Assembly (NCBI GenBank): GCA_002786065.1
Contig: NHNY01000001.1
Span: 434,001-498,000, forward strand
DNA length: 64,000 bases
Source: Microcyclospora pomicola
Taxonomy: Eukaryota; Ascomycota; Dothideomycetes; Capnodiales
Direction: 5' to 3'
The position numbers and the translations under genes are program-made. Positions 41,793 through 54,088 of this stretch are shown here, in pieces. The notes beneath the pieces were generated by a model. That model ran no database searches. It saw only the letters and a list, made by a program, of their open reading frames with translations, and was not told the origin of the DNA. Position 1 is the stretch's first letter. Each line of letters opens with the position of its first letter.

Positions 41793-43111
41793 GATCGCGA
41801 AAGGACGTTGGCCTCGTCATCTTTGCGTCTGACTTGGTGCGTTACTTTCTGGTCCCATCGTTGTTGGATGAAGGACGATGTTGTCGCAGTAGGCGCGTCA
41901 GTGGCAATGATGTTTACAGAATACTAGCTTCGGGAAGAGCCGATGCACCAGTCTTTACACTGTCAGTCAACATATATTCTCCTGCTTCGTATGAACTTCT
42001 TTACCATTGCATGATCCTTTGTAACAATCGAGATCGTTCAGCTGGCTTCGTTTCAATCTTACGCTTCCACCAGGTGACTTCTGCTGGCGATATATACATT
42101 CGAACCACTTCTCCCATGCCGGAAGTACAACGCCAAGACTTCATCAAGGAGAACACCATCTTTACCCAACATGGATGGATGATTGGAACTTCTGGAAGCC
42201 AGTGCATCCCATGGAAGAGTGTACCAGATCAGTTTGTGGAATTTCGTAATTCCGACGTGGATGTAAGGGTGTTGATCGCCTATTACATTCCTGTGTCTAT
42301 GGCTTTGGCGATGAGGCCCAGCCGCGGACGTTCCACAAGACATCAATTGCACGTGTCTACCTTAGAAGTCTACGGCTCTGGTTCACATCTACTCGGCCCG
42401 GTCGACCGGCTGGCTGAAATGAGTACTGCTCAAGATGTAGCATCGAGTGAACATCTTCGATCCGTTGCTGTAGCAGAAGCCCGATAGTGTTCACAATGAT
42501 GGCAGACTACGACGTGGAGATGAAGTGCAGCTGCATTCCGGGCTCGAGCTTGATTTGCAGGCCGGTGCGACGTTACCCAAACACATCACACGGTTCGCGT
42601 CTAGATGTCACGTACATGATTATTGATCTGGCCCACATTAGCTTTCTCCTCTCCACGCTGCAACTCTTGATCTTATGCCGCAATTGCGGGGAATCACAAT
42701 CCATCGCGTCGCATTTGCATCTCCAAGTCCCGCGTCTGGGCGATCTTTTCCATCTTCACTTCCCGGCCCACGACGGCTTTGCGGCATCAGGTCACATGCA
42801 GAACCTGCAGAAAGCAGAGTCAAGACGGGATGACAATGCCGAACAGTAAGGTAGTTAGTAACATGGTGCGGTGGAATATCCGACTCCACCTCCCTCGACC
42901 GGACCACGACACTTCAAATCTACCTGGTATCACCAGGGAAGACGTGTATCGATCAGCTGTTCATCCGGGTTCTGCATCCCTGCCGTGAGATGCACCTGTC
43001 TTGATCCAAGCAAGGCGTCCTCTCCGCCTACACCTATAAAGAGGCCCATTTCGAGGTCTCGAAGAAGAGTACCAGACGACCTCACATCTACCACTGCTCT
43101 TCGACGGCGCA
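41793..43111. promoter_or_regulatory. Divergent promoter region, REV3 / alpha-glucosidase
   Basis: About 1.3 kb with no supportable gene. A good TATA box (TATAAA, 43035-43040) lies ~72 bases upstream of the alpha-glucosidase ATG, fitting a strongly inducible secreted enzyme. A 217-codon open frame on the + strand (41834-42487) has no domain and is probably chance. Confidence 0.55.
43035..43040 (+). promoter_or_regulatory. TATA box of the alpha-glucosidase gene
   Basis: TATAAA in the context CACCTATAAAGAGG, ~72 bases before the start codon at 43112. The placement fits a core promoter with a short leader. Confidence 0.6.
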
Positions 43112-46100
43112 ATGCTCGGAATGGCCACACGATCCTGGCGTATCTTAGCTGCGGCTACTGTATACTTCTCTTCTGCTGCTGCTAGCTCCATATTCCCTCG
43201 ACAGGGTAACGCTGCCGATCTCTCAGCGTGTCCTGGTTACAAAGCGAGCAATGTCAAGACTAGTGCCACTGGTCTGACCGCGGATTTGAGTTTGGCTGGC
43301 ACTGCTTGCAATGTCTACGGCACTGACTTGCCCAATCTGACATTGACCGTCGAGTATCAAAGTGGTATGTCAGACGAATCGATTATCCCATAGACGTTGA
43401 GCTAATCTCTCTGCTCGACAGACTCTCGTCTCCACGTGAAGATCCAGGACGACGCTTCCCAGGTCTACCAAGTGCCCAATTCGGTGTTCACTCGCCCATC
43501 AACTGGTGCTGTCAGTCAATCCACACTGAAGTTTCACTATGTTGCCGAGCCTTTCAGCTTCTCCGTCACCCGCAATGGCAGCTCGGGCACAGAGACCTTG
43601 TTCGACACCTCAGCTGCGTCCCTCATCTTCGAGACTCAATACGTGAGACTCAGGACCAAGCTCCCCGACAATCCTAGTCTCTATGGACTTGGCGAACATA
43701 CCGACCCTTTGTAAGCAGCCATATCTTCCAGGTTTTAATCTTATAACCATTCACTGATTGTACTTTAAGCATGTTGAACACTACCAACTACATTCGCACA
43801 CTCTGGAATCGTGATGCTTACCTGGTTCCAGCCGGCACAAATCTCTATGGAGACCATCCAGTCTACTACGATCATCGCGGAGCAAACGGAACGCATGCTG
43901 TCTTCATGTTGAACTCTAACGGTATGTACTACCCGCAAGATCAACATCCACGTATTTTTAACAACATATTTCAGGCATGGACGTCAAAATCGACAATGAC
44001 AATGGTCAACACCTTGAGTATAATATGCTCGGGGGCATCATCGACTTGTATTTCCTGGCTGGCCCAACGCCTGTTCAGGCCGCCCAGCAGTACTCTGAGG
44101 TCGTGGGAAAGAGTGCCATGATGCCGTACTGGGGTTTCGGCTTTCATCAGTGCAGATAGTAAGCACATCACAAGTTCGATGATCATCGGGACCGTCGCAC
44201 TGACATTTTCGCAGTGGCATGCAGGACGTCTATGAGGTGGCAGAGGTCGTTGCAAACTATTCAGCTGCCGGCATACCTCTGGAGACCATGGTTCGTTCCC
44301 AAACTGTGGCAATTTTAGAGTCATTGAATTGACACCTTTTGCAGTGGACCGATATCGACTACATGCATCTTCGACAGGTCTTCAGTCTAGACCCGAACCG
44401 GTTTCCGCTGCATCTCATGCGTGAGCTGGTTAGCACACTCCATGCACAAAATCAGCATTATATCGTCATGGTCGACCCAGCTGTGGCATACCAGAACTAC
44501 GACGCATTCAACAACGGCGTCTCAGCAGACGCCTTCCTCAAATTCGAGAACGGCTCAGTATACAAAGGCGTCGTCTGGCCAGGAGTCACGGCTTTCCCCG
44601 ACTGGTTCCACCCGAACACTCAAGGCTACTGGAATGGAGAGTTCGATAGCTTTTTCAACGCTGATACCGGTGTCGATATTGACGCGCTGTGGATTGATAT
44701 GAATGAGGCCAGCAACTTCTGCAGCTATCCATGTCTCGACCCTGAAGCCGAAGCACGCTCGGCAGGCGATCCACCTCGTCCTCCACCAGTCAGACTTGGA
44801 TCTCCACGACCGATCGCTGGCTTTCCAGCAGACTTTCAACCACAATGCAAGGCGGTCATCACATTCAACGTCAATGCCACCACTACTCCGGGCGAAAACA
44901 TTGTCGTCCTAGGTAGCGCTATAACACTGGGTAGTAACGACATTTCGGGTGCTGCTGCTTTAAGTCCGGATGCTTATCCCATCTGGAGTGCTTCAGTCGA
45001 TGTCCCTGTCAACACTGAGATCACTTATCAATACGTTCGCACAGAGGCAGACGGAAGCTATGTGTATGAGACGACAAATCACACCATTACCACCGGACCT
45101 TGTAACAGCACAGACCAAAGCACCAACGATCAGATCACGACATCAACTCCTTCCACGGCGTTGAAACAGAAGCGTGCAAGTCTCGATGTGTCCGGTGTGC
45201 CGCGTGCCATGCGACGGACTTCTACAGGATCTGTTGGTCTTGCAGGGCGCAATCTCATCGATCCTCCTTACACCATTGGTAACATTGCGGGCAGTATCAG
45301 TAACAAGACCATCAATACCAACATCGAGCATTATGGTGGCTGGGCCGAGTATGATACTCACAACCTTTACGGGGCTATGATGTCCGAGTCGTCTCGCCTT
45401 GCAATGCTGTCTCGTCGCCCAACGCTCCGTCCGCTTATCATCACTCGCTCTACTTTTGCTGGATCTGGACGGCAAGTTGGTCACTGGCTGGGCGATAACG
45501 GGGCTGACTGGTCTCATTATCTGATATCCATCGCTGGTCTGCTGGAGTTTGCCTCTCTCTTCCAAGTCCCAATGGTAGGTTCGGACGTGTGCGGTTATGC
45601 TGGTGGGTCAAATGATCTTCTGTGCGCCCGCTGGGCCATGCTTGGAGCCTTCAGCACGTTCTACCGCAACCACGGCGAACAAGGCTCGCCTCCGCACGAG
45701 TTCTACCGATACCCTACCGCCGCCGCCGCCGCCAAGGTCGCCATCGATATCCGGTACAAACTACTCGACTACATCTATACGGCATTCTGTTACCAGAGTC
45801 AGACGGGTGTCCCGGCCATTCAGCCCATGTTCTTCCACTACCCCGACGATCCGAACTGCAACGCCCTACAGTATCAGTACTTCTACGGTCCCGGCCTCCT
45901 CGTCGCACCCGTGACAACGGAGAACTCGACCGTCGGCCAAGTCTACCTTCCCAAAGACATCTTCTACGACTTGTGGACGCACCAGCGCTACGATGGCAAC
46001 GGCTCCTGGGTCACCCTGCCCGATGTCCCCTACACCCAGATCCCACTGTTCTACGTCGGCGGCAACATCTACATCACGCGCCGCAACTCCGCCAACACAA

Positions 46101-46468
46101 CCGCCGAGCTACGCGAGCAGCCCTTCGACGTCACCATCGCCGTCGACGCCGAAGGCTGCGCGTCCGGCTCGCTGTACTACGATGACGGCGAGAGCATCGA
46201 CCAACCTAACGCCAAGGTCTACCCCTATCACTATTTCAATGGCACGTTTTCCGGCGCGGGGGTCATCAACCCGCCGCCCGCTCATGCGAACATCAAGATG
46301 GGGAGCCTCAAGGTCATCGGAGGAGGTGGGCTGGGGCAGCATCTGCATCTCGACATGAATCTCCCACTCGCGCAGCCTTTTTCGATCAAGGTCGGGAGGT
46401 CGCCGGTAATACACCCACCTTCGCAGGGTTCTTCGGGCGGTTTATTCGGGTGGAAGCGTGGGAACTAG
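43112..46468 (+). CDS. Secreted GH31 alpha-glucosidase with internal CBM20-like domain
   Basis: Six exons: 43112-43364, 43422-43710, 43770-43921, 43975-44158, 44215-44290 and 44345-46468, giving 1025 residues; five introns of 53-59 bases. The signal peptide includes [19 protein letters not shown]31 landmarks are [36 protein letters not shown], the nucleophile motif [10 protein letters not shown] (Asp ~436), and [18 protein letters not shown] (acid/base). Between the nucleophile segment and [17 protein letters not shown], residues ~485-571 form a CBM20-type starch-binding fold ([20 protein letters not shown]...[11 protein letters not shown]...[11 protein letters not shown]), inserted inside the catalytic domain. 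The enzyme releases glucose from maltose and starch ends. The insert lacks the usual binding aromatics (see findings). Confidence 0.95.
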
Positions 46469-46675
46469 TTCTCACGTTCCACTGTCAGTCGTCCCTGACA
46501 TGCCTTGAACACGCTCTCAGAATGATACGATAATGAAACAGCAGAGTAAACGATGCAAGGGAGGGTAGTTTGGCATAACCACATAGCCCAGACCTAATCC
46601 CAGACTTGTGCTCACACCCTCGTCTCAAGTCGTGAAATCATCTATGAAAATCTACATGCCATTTCAAGGTGTAAA

Positions 46676-47772
46676 TCAGCACACATCCTCTACCTCCCCA
46701 ACCTCTCCCACCCTCGCCCCCAAATCGCCATTCAGCGTCCGTCCGAACAGCTCCAGCAGCATCTGAAAGCAGATCCCCGCGAGTGCCGGGTCATAGCGGC
46801 CTTTCGACAGCTCGTCGCGGATGAAAGCATGTTGCGCCCACGCGGGCTCGTAAAAGGAGAACACGACCCCGGCGTCGTGCAGCGTCTGCCGGATCAGATC
46901 ACGTCCGGCAGGTGGAACGTGGTTGTCGCGTTTGCCGAAGATCTAAGATGATGCTCGTCAGCGGATGTGAAGGGGACATAACATGAGGGGCAGATGTTCC
47001 GATCTCGGGTGTAACAACAGAAATTTGATAAGAAAAGGACCAAGCACGACGCACCATGACCAACTCGCCGTGGATATCCTTGACGCGCTGCAAGCTATCA
47101 TCCTGTAAGCCGGCGCCGAGGCTATGGCTGTGGATGTCAGTGGCGAAATAGCAGACGGCGGCACGCACGCGCGCGTCCATGGCGGCGCGGAACGCGAGGT
47201 GACCGCCGAGACACATGCCTGTCGCGCCGATGCGGCCGTTACAGGTCGGCAGCGCGATTAGACTGTCGATGGCGAGCGTGGCGTCCTCGTCATATGCGGA
47301 CAGCTGCTTGGCGACTTTCCATTCGTTGCCGGCGTCGGTGCCAGGGCCGTCGTAGGCGAGCGGCGCGGGCGAGGTGAACTCGTGGTATGAGGAGGGCGCG
47401 GCAACGATGTAGCCTGATGCTTCAGTCAGAAGATTCGAGGAGGAGGGGACTTGCGAAAAAGGGGGGTTCGCGGGAAGTGATGTGGGTTCCGAGGGGAAAT
47501 ATACCATGCGAGGCAATCTGGCGGGCGAATCGTTGCACAGGGCCGGTGACTTGGTAGATCTCCGAGAAGACGACAACACCGGGAAAGCTGGCTTTAGGGT
47601 AGTTGGGAATGGTTGGGTGAAAGATGAAGATGCCTGGAAAAGTAGATCGGTCAGGAGGTCTTCAAGAACGGTATAGAGCTTGAGTGGGGGGGGCGATAGT
47701 GACGGGCACGAACTCACGCATATCCCCACCAGCCTTGGTAGGGACATCTTTGAAACTCTCTTCGATCAGCAT
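46676..47772 (-). CDS. Dienelactone hydrolase family protein
   Basis: Four exons: 47772-47718, 47633-47505, 47413-47055 and 46942-46676, giving 269 residues; introns of 84, 91 and 112 bases, longer than most in the window. The alpha/beta-hydrolase fold shows IFIFHPTIPNYPKASFPGVV, the nucleophile elbow GMCLGGHLAFRAA (Cys, as in dienelactone hydrolases), IFGKRDNHVPP with the acid Asp, and FYEPAWAQHAF with the catalytic His. Dienelactone hydrolases open cyclic lactones in aromatic degradation; many fungal members are broad carboxylesterases. Substrate not predictable. Confidence 0.9.
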
Positions 47773-48381
47773 GTTTTCGGTTATGATCGGTTTAGCTTGC
47801 AAATCTTGCTTGAACGCGAAGACCTAAAGTATGGATGTTGTATATCTAGATTGACGGGACTTTCTGTATCGGGAAAGAGGTTCAAGTTGCTCACGGTCAA
47901 TTCACGTGACCCATGCAACCTTTCTGCTCGTTCATCCAAAAGTCTTCGATCCTAGGTGGCAGTCAGAGTCTTATGGGGACTCTTTTTCTGCAAGACATTC
48001 CTTGTCCAAGTATAGGAATTATGATGTTGCGTTCGATCTGTTATGTGAGAATTTCATACACATATAGACAGGGGTTTCCAAAGTTATCACGACATTGCAT
48101 TGGTTGATGTTTGCGCTGTGAGATATCTTGGTGCTTTGTACTCTTTGCCGATAGCAATGAAGAATGGCATGCAATGCAAACATGCTTTGTACAATTTTGT
48201 ATAATAGGGTATGAGCGGAGAGCTGCATTTCAAAATTCCAGAGTCGCCACTGCCAACGCTTTTGCCCATGCATGCAATCTGTATCTTATAGTCATATCCG
48301 TGCCTCTGCTTTTCCTTCTTGCCATGCTACAGCACAATTGGATCCACGATCTCTGCATCCCGACGTCTCTTTAGATGGCGT
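47773..48381. promoter_or_regulatory. Intergenic region upstream of the hydrolase
   Basis: About 610 bases between two leftward genes, holding the hydrolase promoter and the 3' end of the CX9C gene. No gene seen. Confidence 0.4.
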
Positions 48382-48932
48382 CTAGTACCGGGCAGCCGCG
48401 CTCTGGCAGGCCTTTAGCTGGTCCAGGTACCAGCCGCAGACTGTGAGATCACCACGGTTCTCGTCCATGCAGGTGCGGAAGTTCCGTACGTCCGTCGCAC
48501 AGGCGCCGGCGGCCTGGTAGTTGTTGTTGGCCACGAAAGAGCCATCGTCGGCCTGCGCTACGGGCTGCTGGGCTTGTTGCTGCTCGGCCGGGGCAGAGGA
48601 TCCACCGCCGAAGAAACCACCGATTGCGTGGCCGATCGAAGAGCCGACTGCGACACCACTGTGGATGATGAATCATTAGTTCGGGTGCTTATGATTATGC
48701 TCATGGATGGGAGGTATGACGCTTACGCTGCAGTGCTGGCCATCTGACCGAACAGTCCAGAGCCTCCGGAAGCCTGGGGAGCGGCGACTGGGGGCTGAGC
48801 ATGTTGCTGAGCTGGAGGACCAGCGGCAGTGGATGCTGGGCGAGTCTGCTGTTGCTGTGGTGCTGGACGAGCTGCTGGGGCAGCAGTAGGACGCCTTGGC
48901 GCCGGGGCAGGACCGCGTGATTGACGAGGCAT
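48382..48932 (-). CDS. MIX17: Twin CX9C mitochondrial protein (CHCHD2/Mix17-like)
   Basis: Two exons: 48932-48727 and 48658-48382, giving 160 residues; intron 48726-48659. The N-terminal half is rich in Pro, Ala and Gln (MPRQSRGPAPAPRRPT). A glycine-rich helix (GVAVGSSIGHAIGGFFGGG) is followed by two CX9C motifs, C-ATDVRNFRT-C and C-GWYLDQLKA-C, the fold imported and oxidised by Mia40 in the intermembrane space. This matches the Mix17/CHCHD2 family. An upstream open frame continues to 49040 without added family sequence; the ATG at 48932 was chosen. Confidence 0.93.
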
Positions 48933-49843
48933 AGTGACAGGTGATGAGAAATAAGATGGTACGGTGTGTTCGGAGAGGACGGTGAGGTTGCGAGAGGATC
49001 GTGAAGCGGATGGCAAAGAAACATCAAGAACATAAGACATACCTTAGATCGAGGTCCGGGAGTGGTCCCGAGCTTCATGCTTCTTTGGTGTGCCGTGATT
49101 GGTCACATGTGGTAGATCTCGACCGGAGGATCTGGAGATATCTACATATGGCCGAATACATGTACATATACTACAATGTTAGATTGTAGTTGTAGTACCA
49201 CTGTAATACTGAGCAATCGACCAAATTCATGGTCGGCTCGAACGCATGTCCTCGTACGGACATTTCATCGCAACTAAAAGATTTCGCGGGAACCCGATAC
49301 CCGGCAGCTTAGCTGTACATTGCAAGACTTCTCTTGTGTGGGCACGACACCGTGTTCAGTGCATCTCCAGAATTAGGTCACGGAGACGTTACAAGAGCAA
49401 AGCATTCCTCAGTTGCTATGATCAGCCACAAAGAAACTGGGAGGAGAGCCGACATGGACATGAAAAGACATTCGACCATACCACTATCTGAAGATTATGG
49501 CAGGGGCAACACTTTGCCACCACTTGAAACAAAACTTGTCGCCTGCTTTACTCGTGGCAAGGTAAAGCACGTATAGAAACATATGCTCCACATGTCTCCA
49601 TGAGTTTGCTGGACCGAAGTCCTGGAAAGCATCCAGTGACGGCAGTTCGAGTGGCTATGATTGAGCTCATCTTAAATCATAACACCCTTCTCGGCCATCA
49701 AGCTTACCACAAAGTACCGATGATAGTGGCACGACTTTTCCTTCGCAATGTTTGCTGCCAATTCAGGTGCAGCTTGGTGTTCTATAAGTCGTGATTGATC
49801 GTGGATTCGCACGCTGGTATCATTGAAAATAAAAGTAGGCAAA
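48933..49843. promoter_or_regulatory. Intergenic region upstream of the CX9C gene
   Basis: About 910 bases between leftward genes, with the CX9C promoter and the 3' region of RAC. Only short frames without motifs; nothing else seen. Confidence 0.4.
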
Positions 49844-50713
<870 letters not shown>

Positions 50714-51664
50714 ATTGCCGGATGATAGATAGCGTTTCGCTGGACGCCAGAAACGTGAACGACTGGGAAGTGTTCGAACAGCTCTGTATATGTTGCAAAC
50801 GCAAGTTGTTCCTTAACCTCCACTCCGGATCCTCTTGACTGTGCCGTTTGTCCGCTTCTGCGCTGCCGCCACTCGCGAACGTGTATCCAGTAGAGTCCCA
50901 CTTACAGGCTATTGAGCGTGATGGGCCGGAAACACGTACCCCACGGTGCAGTGTACGGTCGCAGGGCAGTCACGGGTGCGGCGAATAGTCGATCTGGCGG
51001 GCGTTGAGGTTCGTTCAGTCGCACGGGCTGGGCCGAGGAGTGGTCGGCGCCGTTTCGTGGTGTGCTCGGCGGCAAGAAGATGTACCTATGAGGAGGGGGG
51101 CCGGATGAGTTTGGCGCCGATGGTGGTCAATCGGGCCGGGGTCGAATGGACGGTGGGTGGTATGGGAGTGGTTGGCAAGCGAAGATATTGTTAGAGCAAG
51201 TGAGGATTGGAGAGTGAGGTTGTGTGGTGGTGACAGGGTGGTCGGTGTGATTGAAATGGTCTAGTGAGCTTTATAACTTTCTAGCTTGAACGCGGAAGAT
51301 ATGCTATTCGATGGCACGTGATTACGATGGTTGAAGTCACTACGATGCGGACGGTATGAATGATAAGGTGGACTCGTGCATATAATATCTTCATTGGAAA
51401 TCACGAAGTCCCGCTCGTCATGCCGTCGTAGTGCTCATGAACTGCAGCGTCGGAGATCGTTTCCGTGGGTCCACCTATAGCAGCAATAGTAGGCTAGCAT
51501 ATATCAATGATAGGTAGCTTTGATAGTCAAGCAAGACGAGGTTTAGGTCTGCAAGCTGACTTTGGCCTTCATGCTGCATGATCGCGCTAGGAACGAAAGT
51601 CGACCGTTTGGGAGTTGTTTTCATGGTAATAAGAACTTGTTCATACGTGGCATGGATGCTTCAC
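50714..51664. promoter_or_regulatory. Intergenic region upstream of RAC
   Basis: About 950 bases holding the RAC promoter and the 3' side of LRP1. The part at 50940-51230 is G-rich on the + strand (C-rich in the direction of RAC transcription), as in fungal 5' leaders. No gene seen. Confidence 0.4.
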
Positions 51665-52432
51665 CTAGTCCTTATGCTTCTTCTTTTTATGCTTTCTCTC
51701 CTCGGTTGCCCCATCAGATCCACCTGTTAATGCCTGGAAAGCCTCATTGGCGCTTTTCGGCGGACGTGAAGACTTGCTGTGCTTCGATTTCGACTTTGAA
51801 TTCGCAGATTGTGCTTCACTGGGTGTATCATGGCTTCCGTGAGGTTGATTTCTTGCTAGTCTCCTGCCTTCTTGATTGAGCTTGTTTTCCTGCTTTGACA
51901 ACGGATGCCGAGACCCCTCAGACAAATCACTGGATACTTGTTCTCCTTCTTCGGCAGCTCGTATCCTCTTGGCTGTACCTTCGAATCGAATATGACTTCC
52001 TACTCCTTGCATGTCCTCGAACCGCCTTTTGCCTCCGTTCTGTTCCGTTCCCTTCTTTCCAGATCGTTCGCGATCATTCCCAGACAATCCCGCCTTAATA
52101 AACCTGCCTGCAGCGTCCTTGTCCAGCGTTGTGTTTCTTTTGACCGGGCCGGTCTCCGCCAATTTGACCTTTGCGAAATACTCCTTCACACGATTCAGCT
52201 CCTTGAAGACGGGATGTGATTTGGCATCTACACCACTGAGACGAAGGGCCGAGAAGAGCAAGGATTCAATGGAGTATGTTGCGAGGATATACAACTTTGC
52301 TTTGTCGAGGAGAGGAAGTTTGCTAGTGCTTGTAGACAAAGCCTTGCTGGTCAGAGGCGCGAGTACTGCTTCGAGGTCGTCGACATTCTCAGCCAAGTCG
52401 CCAACTAGCGAATTCAACTCGTCCAGATCCAT
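51665..52432 (-). CDS. LRP1: Exosome-associated Sas10/C1D-family protein Lrp1/Rrp47
   Basis: Single exon, 255 residues. The N-terminal ~100 residues are the Sas10/C1D domain (LDELNSLVGDLAENVDDLEAVLAPL, then LPLLDKAKLYILATYSIESLLFSALRLSGVDA and HPVFKELNRVKEYF). The C-terminal half is Lys/Ser-rich and disordered, ending KHKKKKHKD. Lrp1/Rrp47 is the partner of the Rrp6 nuclease in the nuclear exosome, handling stable RNA 3' ends. It shares a 206-base divergent promoter with the SET gene. Confidence 0.93.
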   Translation of the reverse strand: MDLDELNSLVGDLAENVDDLEAVLAPLTSKALSTSTSKLPLLDKAKLYILATYSIESLLFSALRLSGVDAKSHPVFKELNRVKEYFAKVKLAETGPVKRNTTLDKDAAGRFIKAGLSGNDRERSGKKGTEQNGGKRRFEDMQGVGSHIRFEGTAKRIRAAEEGEQVSSDLSEGSRHPLSKQENKLNQEGRRLARNQPHGSHDTPSEAQSANSKSKSKHSKSSRPPKSANEAFQALTGGSDGATEERKHKKKKHKD

Positions 52433-52638
52433 ATTGTAAGTTTGTGTTTGTTGATGAAGTCACGGCGCATGTCCCGGTGCAACAGTATGTGCCTAAGAAT
52501 TCAAGAAATCTCGAAAGCTTTGACCACCATCATTGCTTGCATACCTAAGGTACCTTACTTTCGTCACAACCCGCCACACGTACTGTTCTACTCCGTCGCA
52601 ACAACACAAATCGATAGCGTAGTGCTGAGTGATTGATT
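52433..52638. promoter_or_regulatory. Short bidirectional promoter, LRP1 / SET gene
   Basis: 206 bases between divergent start codons, containing the perfect 12-base palindrome TAAGGTACCTTA (52546-52557). GGTACC palindromes recur in ascomycete promoters, so this may be a site shared by both genes. Confidence 0.5.
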
Positions 52639-54018
52639 ATGCCAGCTCACACAGCGAAACGTAGAAAGACTGCAGCTGCTGAGCCACAGGAAGCGCCGAC
52701 CACGGATTCACAGCACGAGGTTTTTACCCAATGGGCGCAAGACAAAGGAGTCGAGATCGGAAGCGTGAGACCAGCAAACTTGACCGGCCGAGGATATGGA
52801 CTGGTCACCACGCGCCCTGTCAAACAAGGCGAACGCGTGCTCTTCGTGCCGGAGAAAGCAATGTTCAAGCCGGACACGAGACTACTCAAGACGCACAAAC
52901 TGGAGCGAGCATCACCGCAAGCCCAACTGGCCATCAGTGCTCTGGCTCGGTCGAAAGCAGCCCAAAGCCCGCTGGCGGTATGGCAAGCTACCTGGCCGAC
53001 GAGTGATGACCTCGCCGCCAGCCTGCCGATGACATGGGATGATTCACTCCAAGAGCATTTGCCACCTTCTGTGCATCAGCCGCTTCTGCGACAGCTTGAA
53101 GACTGTGACAAAGACTGGAAGTCCGTCGAATCTCTCTGTCGGGACGAAGGCTGGGAGGAGCGCGAGTTCGCGTACTTCTGGATGATAGTCAATAGCCGTA
53201 GCTTCCATTGGAAACCTCCTAAAGGCAGAGCAGGCGCGATGGTCATGTGTCCGTTCATCGATTACCTGAACCACGGGCCTTCCGGGACGACGTGTGATGT
53301 CTTCCAGCGTCCGAATGGATATGAGGTGATTGCTGATCGCGATTACGGTAAGTCATGCAAGGTTATCTGTTCATATCACGTTCCTGAACTCTGCCCTTTC
53401 ACTTTCTTCTGTGTTTCATCTCCATTTAACTTATCAATCATGCAAAGGTAGGACTTTGAATCGCACACATGACGCGCAAGCATTGAGATATCCAAGCTGA
53501 GTCCACCTCCAGGCGCCAACACCGAACTCCTCGCGACGTATGGCCCTCACGCCAACGACAAACTCCTCGTGCACTATGGCTTCGTCCTACCACGCACGGC
53601 CAACACCGACGACGACATCCGTCTTGATCACCTGCTACTTCCCAACATATCTGCCTCTATACAATCACAACTCCGCGACGTTGGCTTCCTGGGCTCGTAC
53701 GCGCTCCTCCCCGCTCCACGCAACGAGCTCTGTTTCAAAACCCAAGTCGCAATCCGCGCGATACTCCTGTCCTGCAACGAGTGGGAGTATTTCGTCGCTA
53801 ATGGTGAAGATCTGGGCGCTGATCAGACGGCGGCCGTGCATGCTTTTGTCTCACCTTTACTACAAGAGTACAGAGTCGAGGCGGAACAGCGCATGGCAGA
53901 TGTGAATGCCTTATTGGATGCGGCCGAGGGTGATGACAAGCGGCAAACGGCCTGTCATATCCTGAAGGAGAGATGGAGCCAGATTGCGGCAGCCATTGAC
54001 ATGTTTCTGAGATCGTAG
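52639..54018 (+). CDS. SET-domain lysine methyltransferase (RKM/SETD3-like)
   Basis: Two exons: 52639-53347 and 53513-54018, giving 404 residues. The intron (53348-53512) is 165 bases, nearly three times the window norm. SET features are GRGYGLVTTRPVKQGERVLFVP, FWMIVNSRSF, CPFIDYLNHGPSG (NH motif) and YGPHANDKLLVHYGF. The C-terminal helical part matches the Rubisco LSMT substrate-binding type. These enzymes methylate ribosomal proteins or elongation factors. Substrate unknown. The ATG at 52639 was used; the open frame extends upstream without an ATG. Its 3' end is 70 bases from the convergent P450. Confidence 0.9.
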
Positions 54019-54088
54019 CTTTCGTCTACACATAGATACATGAAAAGTCTTCAGAAGTGTCATTAAACAAGCATCAATTGCCACCGAT

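Noticed and set aside
41834-42487. 217-codon + strand frame upstream of REV3
   Set aside because: No ATG at its start, no domain, and base composition like intergenic DNA.
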